Below, piece after piece: positions 26,730 through 35,778 of a DNA stretch of 35,778 nucleotides. Each line of letters starts with the position of its first letter. Position 1 is the stretch's first letter. The DNA is from Pseudomonadota bacterium. GTDB taxonomy: Bacteria > Pseudomonadota > Alphaproteobacteria > Rhizobiales > Xanthobacteraceae. The stretch is taken from contig JAKAPE010000008.1 of the NCBI GenBank assembly GCA_021811945.1, positions 1 to 35,778 on the forward strand. Direction: 5' to 3'. The notes under the pieces are model-generated. The model saw only the letters and a list, made by a program, of their open reading frames with translations, was not told the origin of the DNA and did no database searches. The translations under genes were made by a program, and so were the position numbers.

Positions 26730-27446
26730 CTACGATGATTGAGCCACGCAATGCTCGGCTAGGCGCACGTCAAAGACTTCCGCAAGGCCGCCTAGCCCTG
26801 ACGCGGTGATCGTCAGCGCGCGCGTATCGCGGCTGCGTTCGACCCATTTGAGATCGAGACACCGCCGATACAAGACGGCACCGACCGCGCCGGCGAGATG
26901 CCAGCGTCGCTCGCTCCAGTCGAGGCAGGGCCGACAGAGCGGTCGCCGCGATCCGCGCGTTTCAAGCTCGGCGCCGAACTCCATGAAGAACCGTCTTCCG
27001 GCCGCAGTGATTTCGCCGCCGTCTTCGCCGAGCACGATGTCGCCCCGCGCAATAAGCGCGTCGGCGATGGCGATGCCGAGGCGGCCGGCAATATGATCAT
27101 AACAGCTCCGCGCTCTGCGCATCGCTTCGTCGAGGCGGGACGGACGCCAATGGCGTGGCGGAAGCTGGCCGATTGCAAGCGAGACCATGTTTTCCAGCAT
27201 GCTTGCAATCTGCGGCGACGCAAGCCGGTAATACCGGTGCCTGCCTTGCTTGGCGACGGCGAGCAGGTTCGCTTGCGTAAGCTTGGCAAGATGGCCGCTC
27301 GTCGTCTGCGGCGCGACGCCGGCGATCATGGAAAGCTCGGTCGCCGTGAACGCGCGCCCGTCGACGAGGGCGGCCAGAATATTGGCGCGCGCGGGATCGC
27401 CAATGAGGGCGCCAAGCTCGGCCAAGACCAAATTTGCGATACTCAT
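26730..27446 (-). CDS. ArsR-family winged-helix transcription regulator
   Basis: The protein has 238 residues. The N-terminal 95 hold a winged helix: LGALIGDPARANILAALVDG, TELSMIAGVAPQTTSGHLAK as the recognition helix, and GRHRYYRLAS as the wing. The C-terminal 140 residues are a longer extension than in small ArsR metal sensors and contain RRPLCRPCLDWSERR, a CxxC pair near residue 175. No ribosome site is obvious before the ATG at 27446. It is divergent from the MFS gene at 27595 and probably controls it; the inducer is unknown. Confidence 0.85.
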   Translation of the reverse strand: MSIANLVLAELGALIGDPARANILAALVDGRAFTATELSMIAGVAPQTTSGHLAKLTQANLLAVAKQGRHRYYRLASPQIASMLENMVSLAIGQLPPRHWRPSRLDEAMRRARSCYDHIAGRLGIAIADALIARGDIVLGEDGGEITAAGRRFFMEFGAELETRGSRRPLCRPCLDWSERRWHLAGAVGAVLYRRCLDLKWVERSRDTRALTITASGLGGLAEVFDVRLAEHCVAQSS

Positions 27447-27451
27447 GCGTG

Positions 27452-27500
27452 CAATATATTGGGAGAACGCCCTTCCGGCGCTACGGTCTGCGCCGTAGCG
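27452..27500. promoter_or_regulatory. Palindromes in the ArsR-MFS divergent promoter region
   Basis: CAATATATTG (27452-27461) is a perfect 10-bp AT-rich palindrome 5 bases upstream of the ArsR-type start. CGCTACGG (27479-27486) and CCGTAGCG (27493-27500) form a second perfect inverted repeat. ArsR-family operators are often imperfect ATA-type palindromes, so the first is a candidate autoregulatory site. The assignment is tentative. Confidence 0.4.
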
Positions 27501-27594
27501 TCCAGCCCTCGCGCGCGATCAGCCCGATGACTATTTCGGGCGCGGCAGGGGGAGTGACATCGCCGATCGGCGCGGAGCAATTTTGGAGACGGTC

Positions 27595-28839
27595 ATGGCG
27601 AGTCACTCGGTGCTTCCGTCGCCGCGCATATTTTACGGCTGGTTCGTCGTTGCCGGCACCTTCGCCGTCACTTTCGTCGGTTTCGGCTGCGCCTATTCGT
27701 TCAGCGCCTTTCTCATCCCGTTGCAGCATGATTTCGCCGCTTCGCGCGGGTCAGTGTCCCTGGTCTTTTCGTTGGCCGGCTTCTTGTACTTCGGGCTCGG
27801 CATGGTCAGCGGCCCGTTTGCGGACCGCTGGGGCTCGCGGCGCCTCGCGGTTCTCGGCATGATCCTTACGGGGGCAGGTCTTGCCGTCGCCAGCGCGGCG
27901 CGGAGCCTTGACGAAGTTTACGCGGCCTATGGGCTCGGCGTCGGCCTCGGTGTTGGCTGTTCCTACGTTCCGGCTGTCGGCGCGGTGCAGCGCTGGTTCG
28001 TGCGCCGGCGCGGCTTCGCCTCCGGGCTTGCCGTCAGCGGCATCGGCGTCGGCACGCTCGCCATGCCTCCCATCGCCTCCTACCTGATCGAGACAGCGGG
28101 GTGGCGCGAGACCTACCTGCTTCTCGGGATTTTGGCCGTCGTTCTCGGTGCCGGGATGGCGCTGCTGATCGAAGACGATCCGCGCGGCCGGCGGCTCGGT
28201 CCCGACGGCGAGGCGCTGTCCGCCGAAATCGCCGTGCCGTCGGCTTCCGGAGCATCGCTCGCAAAGGCGGTCAGATCGCGGCGCTTCGCCGGGCTTTACG
28301 CCGCTTCGTTCGTCTGTTCGTTCGGCTTGTTTGTTCCATTCGTTCACCTCGTACCCTATGCGCTCGACCACGGCGTCTCGCAGGCCTCGGCGGTGCTCCT
28401 GCTCGGCGCCATAGGCGTCGGCAGCACCGCGGGACGCTTTCTTCTCGGCGACCTCGCCGACCGGCTCGGCCGCCCGTTTTCCTACATGGCAATGTTTGTC
28501 GGGATGGGACTGGCGTTCGTCATCTGGATGGTCTCGACGACGCTGTGGTCGCTGGCCGCCTTCGCTTTGGTCTTTGGCGTTTTCTACGGCGGCTTCGTCG
28601 CGCTTTCCCCCGCCGTGCTCGTCGATTATTTCGGCGCACGCAATGCCGCCGGCATGATCGGTATCCTCTACACCAGCGTCGCCTTCGGCACGCTGATCGG
28701 TCCAAGCGCCGCCGGCTTCGCCTTCGATGCGAGCCACAGCTACGCGCTGTCGATTCTGGCAAGCGCCGGCGCCAACTTCCTCGCCGCCGCGATCTTGGCC
28801 GTTACGGCAAAGGCCGACAAAGCCGAGCCGATCGCATGA
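27595..28839 (+). CDS. MFS transporter, monocarboxylate/oxalate-formate antiporter type
   Basis: The protein has 414 residues from the ATG at 27595, behind TTGGAG; a TTG at 27583 is also in frame but overlaps that ribosome site. About twelve hydrophobic segments are seen. GPFADRWGSRRL is the MFS loop 2-3 motif and GDLADRLGRPFS its repeat in the second half. SRGSVSLVFSLAGFLYFG resembles monocarboxylate/oxalate-formate antiporters. It is divergent from the ArsR-type gene and convergent with the serine hydrolase. The substrate cannot be told from sequence. Confidence 0.88.
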   Translation: MASHSVLPSPRIFYGWFVVAGTFAVTFVGFGCAYSFSAFLIPLQHDFAASRGSVSLVFSLAGFLYFGLGMVSGPFADRWGSRRLAVLGMILTGAGLAVASAARSLDEVYAAYGLGVGLGVGCSYVPAVGAVQRWFVRRRGFASGLAVSGIGVGTLAMPPIASYLIETAGWRETYLLLGILAVVLGAGMALLIEDDPRGRRLGPDGEALSAEIAVPSASGASLAKAVRSRRFAGLYAASFVCSFGLFVPFVHLVPYALDHGVSQASAVLLLGAIGVGSTAGRFLLGDLADRLGRPFSYMAMFVGMGLAFVIWMVSTTLWSLAAFALVFGVFYGGFVALSPAVLVDYFGARNAAGMIGILYTSVAFGTLIGPSAAGFAFDASHSYALSILASAGANFLAAAILAVTAKADKAEPIA

Positions 28840-28872
28840 GCGGGAGCACTTCGGGCTCGCGCGAGAAACAAG

Positions 28873-28916
28873 CCGGAAGTCTTCCGGACCTGCGCAGCTT
28901 AATTCGTTGATTAAGC
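28873..28916. terminator. Two adjacent hairpins between convergent genes
   Basis: CCGGAAG-T-CTTCCGG (28873-28887) and GCTTAAT-TCGTTG-ATTAAGC (28897-28916) are perfect inverted repeats in the 71 bases between the MFS stop and the serine hydrolase stop. The second includes the hydrolase stop codon. Together they are a plausible bidirectional terminator, though neither has a long T-tract. Confidence 0.55.
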
Positions 28917-30155
28917 CAGCGCCGCATAAACGAGGGTGCGGAAAAGCTGCCGGCAATAATCGCGCTGCCGCGGCGCCTGCACCATCATCAGGGCAATCAA
29001 TTCCTCCTTGGGCGCGATCCAAAAATACGTGCCGGCGACGCCGCCCCAGAAAAATTCCCCCGGCGAACCCGGGGTCGACGCCATGCCGGCCTCGCGTCGC
29101 ACCGCGAAGCCCAGGCCGAAGCCATGCCCCGGCTGCAACAGCGAAGGCGTGCCGATGCGAACGTCCGGTCCGAGGTGGTCCGAAGTCATGAATTCGAGCG
29201 TCTTGCGGGCAACGATGCGAACGTTTCCGGCGCGGCCGCCGCAATAGAGCATGTGGGCGAAACGCGCGTAGTCGTCCAGGGTGGAAAACAGGCCGCCGCC
29301 GCCGGATTCGAATCGCGGCGGTTCCGGCATCTCAATGAGCGCGACCGGCTGGCCTTTTTCGGGATCGCGCGGGAACGGCTGGGCAAGGCGCGCCGTTTTT
29401 TCCGCCGGCACGAAGAAAGCCGTGTCGCTCATGCCGAGCGGCTTGAGGATTTTCTCGTGCAAAACGGCGCCCAAGCTCTGCCCACTGACGATCTCAATGA
29501 CGCGGCCGATGACGTCGGTGGAGTGGCTGTAGTCCCAGGACGCGCCAGGCTGGTTGATCAGCGGCAGCTTGGCGAGTTCGGCCACGAATTCACTGCCGTC
29601 GAGATCGCGCGTGAGAAACTTTTCGGCGTTACCGGGATCGCCGGTGAAAAGTCCGGCTGCGGCATATCTTCGTTGCACGGCCGAGTTGCCCGTGAACGCA
29701 TAGGTCAGTCCCGAGGTGTGGCGCATCAGGTCTTGGACGGTGATCGCGCGTTCGGCGGGGACCAACTCCAGCCCGCCGTTTTTCTCGACGCCGACCTTCG
29801 GCTCGGCGAATTCGGGGATGAATTTTCCGATCGGATCGCTGAGGAAAATCCGCCCGTCTTCCACCAGCATCATCAGCGCCACGGAGACGATAGGCTTGGT
29901 CATCGAATAGATGCGGAAGATGGCGTCGCGGGGAAGCGCCGGCCCGCCCGGCCGCAAGCTGCCGCCATCGTGCCGGTAGGCGACTTTGCCGCCGCGCGAG
30001 ACCATCATGGCCACGCCCGGCAGGCGGCCGGCATCGATCTCGCGCTGCATAACCGCCGTCAGTCTGGCAAGACCGGCCGGCGACAGACCGACCTCGTCGG
30101 GGTCGGCCGCAGGGAAAGCATTGGCGAACGAGGCGCGATGGTCGTTCACGGTCAT
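28911..30155 (-). CDS. Serine hydrolase of the class C beta-lactamase family
   Basis: The protein has 414 residues from the ATG complementary to 30153-30155. An ATG at 30206 in the same frame gives 431; neither has a good ribosome site. The nucleophile motif SMTK (Ser84, Lys87) lies in FRIYSMTKPIVSVALMMLVE. The second motif is WDYSHSTDVIGRVIE, with YSH in place of YxN. GEFFWGGVAGTYFWI near the end matches the third motif region of EstB/LACT-type esterases. No convincing signal peptide is seen. Family members are esterases or peptidases; true beta-lactam activity is unlikely. Confidence 0.9.
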   Translation of the reverse strand: MTVNDHRASFANAFPAADPDEVGLSPAGLARLTAVMQREIDAGRLPGVAMMVSRGGKVAYRHDGGSLRPGGPALPRDAIFRIYSMTKPIVSVALMMLVEDGRIFLSDPIGKFIPEFAEPKVGVEKNGGLELVPAERAITVQDLMRHTSGLTYAFTGNSAVQRRYAAAGLFTGDPGNAEKFLTRDLDGSEFVAELAKLPLINQPGASWDYSHSTDVIGRVIEIVSGQSLGAVLHEKILKPLGMSDTAFFVPAEKTARLAQPFPRDPEKGQPVALIEMPEPPRFESGGGGLFSTLDDYARFAHMLYCGGRAGNVRIVARKTLEFMTSDHLGPDVRIGTPSLLQPGHGFGLGFAVRREAGMASTPGSPGEFFWGGVAGTYFWIAPKEELIALMMVQAPRQRDYCRQLFRTLVYAALA

Positions 30156-30295
30156 TCTTGCGGATTCGAGGAGCACCACCGACACTGCCGCAGTCCGGGC
30201 CCTCATGCAAGGCGGCTGCTAACCCCCGGACATGCAGATGAGATACTTGGCAGACAAGATACTTGGCGGGAGAGGCGAAAGAGTCGGGAAAGCAG

Positions 30296-32059
<1,764 letters not shown>

Positions 32060-32117
32060 GGGGACCACCACTTGACGAATATTGTCGATCCTCCTCTTGC
32101 TCCTCGCAGCGTTACAG

Positions 32118-32163
32118 CACCGAGAACCGACAACCTCTACAACACCGAGAACCGACAACCTCT
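32118..32163. repeat. 21-bp tandem direct repeat upstream of the ABC gene
   Basis: CACCGAGAACCGACAACCTC followed by T occurs exactly twice, at 32118-32138 and 32143-32163, with a 4-base spacer (25-base period). It lies 58-104 bases upstream of the likely ABC start, in the divergent region. It could be a doubled regulator site or a recent slippage duplication. Confidence 0.85.
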
Positions 32164-32172
32164 CCGGCCGGT

Positions 32173-32199
32173 CGGTCACATTTCATTAATGTGTGACCG
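32173..32199. promoter_or_regulatory. Inverted repeat in the ABC-glycosyltransferase divergent region
   Basis: CGGTCACA (32173-32180) and TGTGACCG (32192-32199) are perfect 8-bp arms around an 11-base AT-rich centre. The 376-base gap from 32060 to 32435 otherwise holds the tandem repeat and no gene. The site is a candidate operator shared by the two divergent genes. Confidence 0.4.
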
Positions 32200-32435
32200 C
32201 CGTCATGCGCAAGCGACAGCGCAGCGGCAGCCCTTCTGACCGCTTTTCGCCGTCCATCGACACAGCCTGCGTGCTTTTGCGCCTCGCACAAAAAAGTTGA
32301 CGCCCCAGAAGCGCAAATGTTCCTGCCGTCGCAAAAAATAAGTTCGAGTCCGCTTGAAAACATTTCCGCCTTTCCCGGTTCTTGGTTCTGTCGGGAACTC
32401 CCACCGATACGAACGCGTAAGGAAAGGTCGAATCG

Positions 32436-33506
32436 ATGCATATTGCCCAGATCGCGCCGCTGACCGAGGCTATTCCGCCGAAGTTTTACGGGGGAACCGA
32501 GCGGGTAGTGTCGTGGCTCACAGAAGAACTGATCGCGTTGGGACACGACGTGACGCTTTTTGCCAGCGGCGATTCGACGACTTCGGCGCGGCTCGAGGCG
32601 ATATGGCCGCGCGCCTTGCGGCTTGACGGCGCGGTGCGCGATCCCAATGCACTGCACATGCTGATGCTGGAACAGGTGTATCAGCGTGCGCCCCAATTCG
32701 ACTTTATGCACTTCCATCTCGACTATTATCCGTTCTCGCTGTTTTTGCGGCAGACAACGCCGTTCGTGACGACCTTGCACGGGCGGCTCGATCTGCCCGA
32801 GCATCAGCCGGTGTTCGACGCTTTTTCAGCAGTGCCGGTGGTCTCGATCTCCAATTCCCAGCGCCGCCCGCTGCCCCAGGCGCATTGGGTACGCACCGTC
32901 CATCATGGGTTGCCCGAGCGCTTGCTTACGCCAACAGTGATCAAGCCATCCTACTTCGCCTTCCTCGGCCGCATCGCCCCGGAAAAAGGTGTGGATCGCG
33001 CCATCCGCATCGCGGCGCATTGTGGCAGCCCGCTCAGGATCGCCGCCAAGGTCGACAAGGTCGATCGCGAATATTTTGAAGAGCAAATCCGTCCTTTGGT
33101 ATGCTCGGAAAATGTCGAATACATCGGCGAAATCACCGATAAGGACAAATCCGACTTCCTCAGCGGCGCCATCGCGCTGCTCGTTCCCATCGATTGGCCG
33201 GAGCCGTTCGGGCTGGTGATGATCGAAGCCATGGCTTGCGGCACCCCCGTGATCGCCTTCAATCGCGGCTCGGTGTCGGAAGTGGTCGATGACGGCCTCA
33301 CCGGCTTTGTGGTCGAAGACGAAAACGGCGCCATCGGCGCCGTCGATCGCCTTGCGCATTTGTCGCGGGAAAAGATTCGCCTACGTTTCGAGGCGCGCTT
33401 CACGGCGCGGCGGATGGCGCTCGATTACCTTTCCGTCTACCGCAGCCTCATGGAAGGCATCGCGCCCCATCTGCGCCTCGTCGCCCATGACGCGCCAGCG
33501 CTGTGA
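32436..33506 (+). CDS. GT4-family glycosyltransferase
   Basis: The protein has 356 residues from the ATG at 32436, behind AGGAAAGG. The N-terminus MHIAQIAPLTEAIPPKFYGG with GGTERVV is typical of GT-B fold retaining glycosyltransferases. FLGRIAPEKGVDRAIRIA opens the nucleotide-sugar-binding half, and PEPFGLVMIEAMACGTPVIA carries the EX7E motif of family GT4. The length is normal. Donor and acceptor sugars cannot be told. It is convergent with the MFS gene 11 bases downstream. Confidence 0.92.
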   Translation: MHIAQIAPLTEAIPPKFYGGTERVVSWLTEELIALGHDVTLFASGDSTTSARLEAIWPRALRLDGAVRDPNALHMLMLEQVYQRAPQFDFMHFHLDYYPFSLFLRQTTPFVTTLHGRLDLPEHQPVFDAFSAVPVVSISNSQRRPLPQAHWVRTVHHGLPERLLTPTVIKPSYFAFLGRIAPEKGVDRAIRIAAHCGSPLRIAAKVDKVDREYFEEQIRPLVCSENVEYIGEITDKDKSDFLSGAIALLVPIDWPEPFGLVMIEAMACGTPVIAFNRGSVSEVVDDGLTGFVVEDENGAIGAVDRLAHLSREKIRLRFEARFTARRMALDYLSVYRSLMEGIAPHLRLVAHDAPAL

Positions 33507-33517
33507 GCGCGTGCGTT

Positions 33518-34834
33518 CTATTCGGCCTGGGCCGCCTCGCGCGTTTCGGGCATCGAGAACCATGCCAGCGCGAAGCCGGCGAAGGCGATTGCGGCCAATC
33601 CCGCGAAGGCGGACGGATTGCCGAAATGGTCGCTGATGTAACCGGCGAACGTGGTGCTGAGCGAGGCGCCGATCCCGATAAAGGTGCCGATGATTCCCTG
33701 TCCGAGATTGAAATGGCCCGTGCCGCGCGTGAGGTCGGCAACGATGAGAGGCACCATGACGCTCAGAACCGCCGCGGTCACGCCGTCGAGGAGCTGAACG
33801 GCGACGACGAGCTGCGGATTGGTCAGTGAGGCAAAGAGAACGCCGCGCAGGGGCAGGGCGGCGAAGCCCACGAGCAGCAACGGCCGGCGGCCCCAGATCT
33901 GCGCGCGCCGGCCGATCCATGGCGACAACGCGGCGACGACGAGCTGCGGCACGACAATGGAGGCGGCAATCAGAATCTCGGCCCAGCGGCCGGAGCGCAT
34001 GGTGAGCGCGCTGCCCATCAGCGGCAGCATGGCGGCGTTGGCGAGGTGAAACAGCAGCAGGCAGCCGGCGAAGATGAGGAGCGGTCTGTTGCGCATCAGA
34101 TCGCCGGGCTTGCTGGTGGGCGGTTTGCCGGGGCGCCGCCGCGGCGTAGCGCCATGGGCGCGCTCTGGATCGATCTCGTTGTCCGCAATCAGGCGCAGCG
34201 TCCACAGCGCCGGGAGCAGCAGCACCACGGTAACGATGAAAACGGCGCGGGTGGAAAAGAGATATCCGGTGGCGCCCATCGCCGCCGCCGCCAGCGCGTT
34301 GCCGATGGACGCGAAGCGGGCGTTGCGTCCCAACCGCTCACTGATCAAAGCGTGTCCGACCAGGCCCAGGCTGATCGCGGCGATCGCCGGGCCGAGTACG
34401 TCGCTCGCCAGCGCATGCAGCACTGCCGCCGACAGCACCATCGGAAACACCGGCATGGCCGCGTAGCCGAGCGCGCTGAAGCAGATGGCGGCGATGGCGA
34501 TGCCGCCGACCACGCGTTCGGAGCGGGCGGCATCGACCAATGCGCCGCCCGGCATCTGGCCGATGAGAGAGACGAAGCCGGCGGCTGACAGGACAAGGCC
34601 GATATCGACCTGCGTCCATTTTTGCGCCGTGAGATAGACCGAAACGAAGGGGCCGAAGCCGGTCTGCACATCGGCGACGAAAAAGATGAACCAATCAAGG
34701 CCGCGCAGGCTGCGCGGCGACGGCCGCAGCGGCGGTTCGCCGCCGGCGGGCTGTTCGACCAACGGGCGCGCTGCCACGGCTGCGATCCTGTGCCGCTGGT
34801 CCGGCCTGCCGCCGCCGCGGCGTGATGGTTCCAC
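33518..34834 (-). CDS. MFS transporter
   Basis: The protein has up to 438 residues from a GTG complementary to 34832-34834. The first 45 residues are Arg/Pro-rich and the conserved part begins at RGLDWFIFFVADVQTGFGPF, so the true start may be later. About twelve hydrophobic segments are seen. GQMPGGALVDAARSER is the loop 2-3 motif, and a charged loop of about 45 residues separates the halves. It resembles multidrug or sugar-phosphate-like MFS proteins only in general terms. The substrate is unknown. Confidence 0.85.
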   Translation of the reverse strand: MEPSRRGGGRPDQRHRIAAVAARPLVEQPAGGEPPLRPSPRSLRGLDWFIFFVADVQTGFGPFVSVYLTAQKWTQVDIGLVLSAAGFVSLIGQMPGGALVDAARSERVVGGIAIAAICFSALGYAAMPVFPMVLSAAVLHALASDVLGPAIAAISLGLVGHALISERLGRNARFASIGNALAAAAMGATGYLFSTRAVFIVTVVLLLPALWTLRLIADNEIDPERAHGATPRRRPGKPPTSKPGDLMRNRPLLIFAGCLLLFHLANAAMLPLMGSALTMRSGRWAEILIAASIVVPQLVVAALSPWIGRRAQIWGRRPLLLVGFAALPLRGVLFASLTNPQLVVAVQLLDGVTAAVLSVMVPLIVADLTRGTGHFNLGQGIIGTFIGIGASLSTTFAGYISDHFGNPSAFAGLAAIAFAGFALAWFSMPETREAAQAE

Positions 34835-34853
34835 GGACAGGATACATCTCCAG

Positions 34854-34948
34854 CACTAGTATCTCGATTCCGAAGCTCGCATCATTTTGCGGCTCGCTCG
34901 TTTGCGAGCTTCGGAATCGAAGGACACGAGCAACTTATTGATCTAGTG
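34854..34948. repeat. MITE-like palindromic element 1
   Basis: TCGATTCCGAAGCTCGCA (34864-34881) and its exact complement at 34903-34920 form an 18-bp stem with a 21-base loop. Outer arms CACTAG (34854-34859) and CTAGTG (34943-34948) flank it. It sits between the MFS and PRC-barrel genes. No reading frame is inside. The nested terminal repeats suggest a small non-autonomous mobile or REP-type element. Confidence 0.65.
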
Positions 34949-35018
34949 TGGCTTTTGGTTCAGAAATCCGCATGACGAGCTCGCGGCAAGAATGATGCGG
35001 ATTTCTGAACCGCCACAC
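34946..35018. repeat. Palindromic element 2, directly after the PRC-barrel gene
   Basis: GGTTCAGAAATCCGCAT (34957-34973) pairs exactly with ATGCGGATTTCTGAACC (34995-35011). GTGTGGC (34946-34952) pairs with GCCACAC (35012-35018), with TTTT as a bulge. The outer end is 7 bases from the PRC-barrel stop codon, so transcripts of that gene would fold it and might end there. I recall GTTCAGAAATCCGCAT-type palindromes from Bradyrhizobium-group intergenic DNA; that recollection is unverified. Confidence 0.65.
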
Positions 35019-35025
35019 CAGGGGT

Positions 35026-35526
35026 CTATTCGCGCAGCGGCTCTAGCTTGCCTAGGGCGCCAAGGACGACTACCGGTTTACCTTGCTGGTATTGTGGCGC
35101 CGCGCTCACCTGCTCGCGGGTCAATGCGAGTGTAATCCGCGCGCCGGGCTTCCCAGGCGGGGGGAAATGCAGCGCTTTCCAGTCCACTGCGATTCTGCGG
35201 CTGCCCACACCAAGAAAGCCGCCGAAGTCGATGATCGCAGCGCGCACCCGGCCGCTTGTGTCGACGAGCACGTCGACGATACGGCCCATGTTCTCGTTGG
35301 CGGCGCTGCGCACCTCGCGGCCGAGTATGCCCTCGACCGCTTGCTTGTTGAGGATCGTCACCTCCGGAGTCACGCGATGCGTGCCCGGCGACGGGGAATT
35401 TCCGCGGCTTGAGGAGCTTGCGGGGACGGCGCGATTGTCAGAATTGTCCGCGCGCGCTGTGCCGATGGCCACCACCAACGCCAACAGCGCGGCTGCCGCC
35501 ATCGCCATTCGACAATCCCGGCGCAT
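35026..35526 (-). CDS. Secreted PRC-barrel domain protein
   Basis: The protein has 166 residues from the ATG complementary to 35524-35526, behind GGGAGG; the frame is open to 35664 but lacks another ribosome site. MRRDCRMAMAAAALLALVVA is a Sec signal, with likely cleavage after TARA. A PRC-barrel follows at about residues 65-125 (GREVRSAANENMGRIVDVLV, then AAIIDFGGFLGVGSRRIAVD). Such periplasmic PRC-barrel proteins are common in Rhizobiales and often stress-linked; the precise role is unknown. Confidence 0.85.
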   Translation of the reverse strand: MRRDCRMAMAAAALLALVVAIGTARADNSDNRAVPASSSSRGNSPSPGTHRVTPEVTILNKQAVEGILGREVRSAANENMGRIVDVLVDTSGRVRAAIIDFGGFLGVGSRRIAVDWKALHFPPPGKPGARITLALTREQVSAAPQYQQGKPVVVLGALGKLEPLRE

Positions 35527-35682
35527 GCCGCCTCCCGCGACGCGATTGAGCCCTACATAACTAAGCCGAGGCAGCCCACGGGGTTCCACATCCGTCCGAC
35601 GCTGCCGTCGGAAAGCGACTCCAGTGCAGATCTTGTGAGGTTTCTCTGCAAAACTTCTTTGCAAGGCTTCTTCTGCAAGATT
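35527..35682 (-). promoter_or_regulatory. Upstream region of the PRC-barrel gene
   Basis: Read on the - strand, GGAACC (complement of 35582-35587), 16 bases and CTTA (complement of 35562-35565) weakly resemble an EcfG-type general stress promoter (GGAAC-N16/17-CGTT); only the -35 part is convincing. At 35639-35680 three related short units occur with a period of about 14 bases (+ strand TTTCTCTGCAA, CTTCTTTGCAA, CTTCTTCTGCAA). Confidence 0.3.
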
Positions 35683-35778
35683 TTAGAGTCCCCGATAGGG
35701 GATCAGGAAACCCCACGCCTTTAGGCGGCTGGGATCGCGGCGTTTCCGGTATAAAACGGCTGCATGGAAGTATACAAG
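35683..35778 (-). CDS. Possible 3' end of an unidentified gene running off the right edge
   Basis: On the - strand the frame is open from the window edge for 31 codons to a TAA at 35685-35683. It includes RRDPSRLKAWGFLIPYRGL. I do not recognise it. The same DNA holds two small hairpins, CCCCGATAGGGG (35690-35701) and CGCCTTTAGGCG, so it may instead be a non-coding repeat. On the + strand an ATG at 35764 begins MEVYK without a ribosome site and leaves the window. Confidence 0.25.
   Translation of the reverse strand, partial: LVYFHAAVLYRKRRDPSRLKAWGFLIPYRGL

Noticed and set aside
27751-29244. 497-codon open frame on the - strand across the MFS gene and the convergent gap
   Set aside because: It crosses the terminator region and overlaps two well-supported genes in the wrong frame.
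32060-32179. 40-residue N-terminal extension of the ABC transporter
   Set aside because: It is encoded partly by the 21-bp tandem repeat and low-similarity DNA, and the conserved part begins after the ATG at 32059.

Overview
The window looks like a GC-rich alphaproteobacterial chromosome, most likely a Rhizobiales member related to Bradyrhizobium or Rhodopseudomonas. This rests on the hup/hyp/hox gene order, on gene sequences close to Bradyrhizobium-type uptake hydrogenases, and on GC-rich intergenic palindromes of a kind I associate with that group. The taxon is inferred, not proven.

Bases 1-19841, all on the + strand, hold a nearly complete group 1d (membrane-bound, O2-tolerant type) [NiFe] uptake hydrogenase locus. 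It starts inside hupV, the large subunit of the H2 sensor. A sigma-54 promoter follows, then hupS-hupL-hupC (enzyme and cytochrome b), hupD (protease), hupE (nickel permease family), hupF-G-H-I-J-K (maturation and O2 protection), hypA-B-F-C-D-E (Ni insertion and Fe(CN)2CO synthesis), hypX (CO ligand from a formyl-folate donor), and hoxA-hoxJ (NtrC-type regulator and histidine kinase). Most genes overlap or nearly touch. The logic is closed: HupUV would sense H2, HoxJ and HoxA would relay the signal, and HoxA with sigma-54 would fire the hupS promoter. Two breaks stand out: a REP-like palindrome between hupD and hupE, and a perfect FNR/FixK-type box at the hupF-hupG junction that could drive the distal genes separately under low oxygen.

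Bases 20140-23954, on the - strand, hold a full pqqABCDE operon for the redox cofactor PQQ, including the 25-codon pqqA. A lone [2Fe-2S] subunit of the isoquinoline oxidoreductase/xanthine dehydrogenase family follows it without a molybdenum subunit. No PQQ-dependent dehydrogenase is in the window.

Bases 24063-35778 are a mosaic of single genes. They are a YiiX-like permuted papain-fold hydrolase divergent from a Tat-exported flavin amine oxidase; an ArsR-type regulator divergent from a monocarboxylate-type MFS transporter; a class C beta-lactamase-family serine hydrolase; an ABC exporter half-transporter divergent from a GT4 glycosyltransferase; a second MFS transporter; and a secreted PRC-barrel protein. 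Several intergenic palindromes and short direct repeats lie here, and one partial reading frame runs off the right edge. I saw no tRNA, rRNA, CRISPR array or complete insertion sequence. No wholly new multi-gene system is evident. The most unusual items are the regulatory and repeat insertions in the hup operon, the orphan Fe-S subunit behind pqqE, and the clustered palindromes at 34854-35018.
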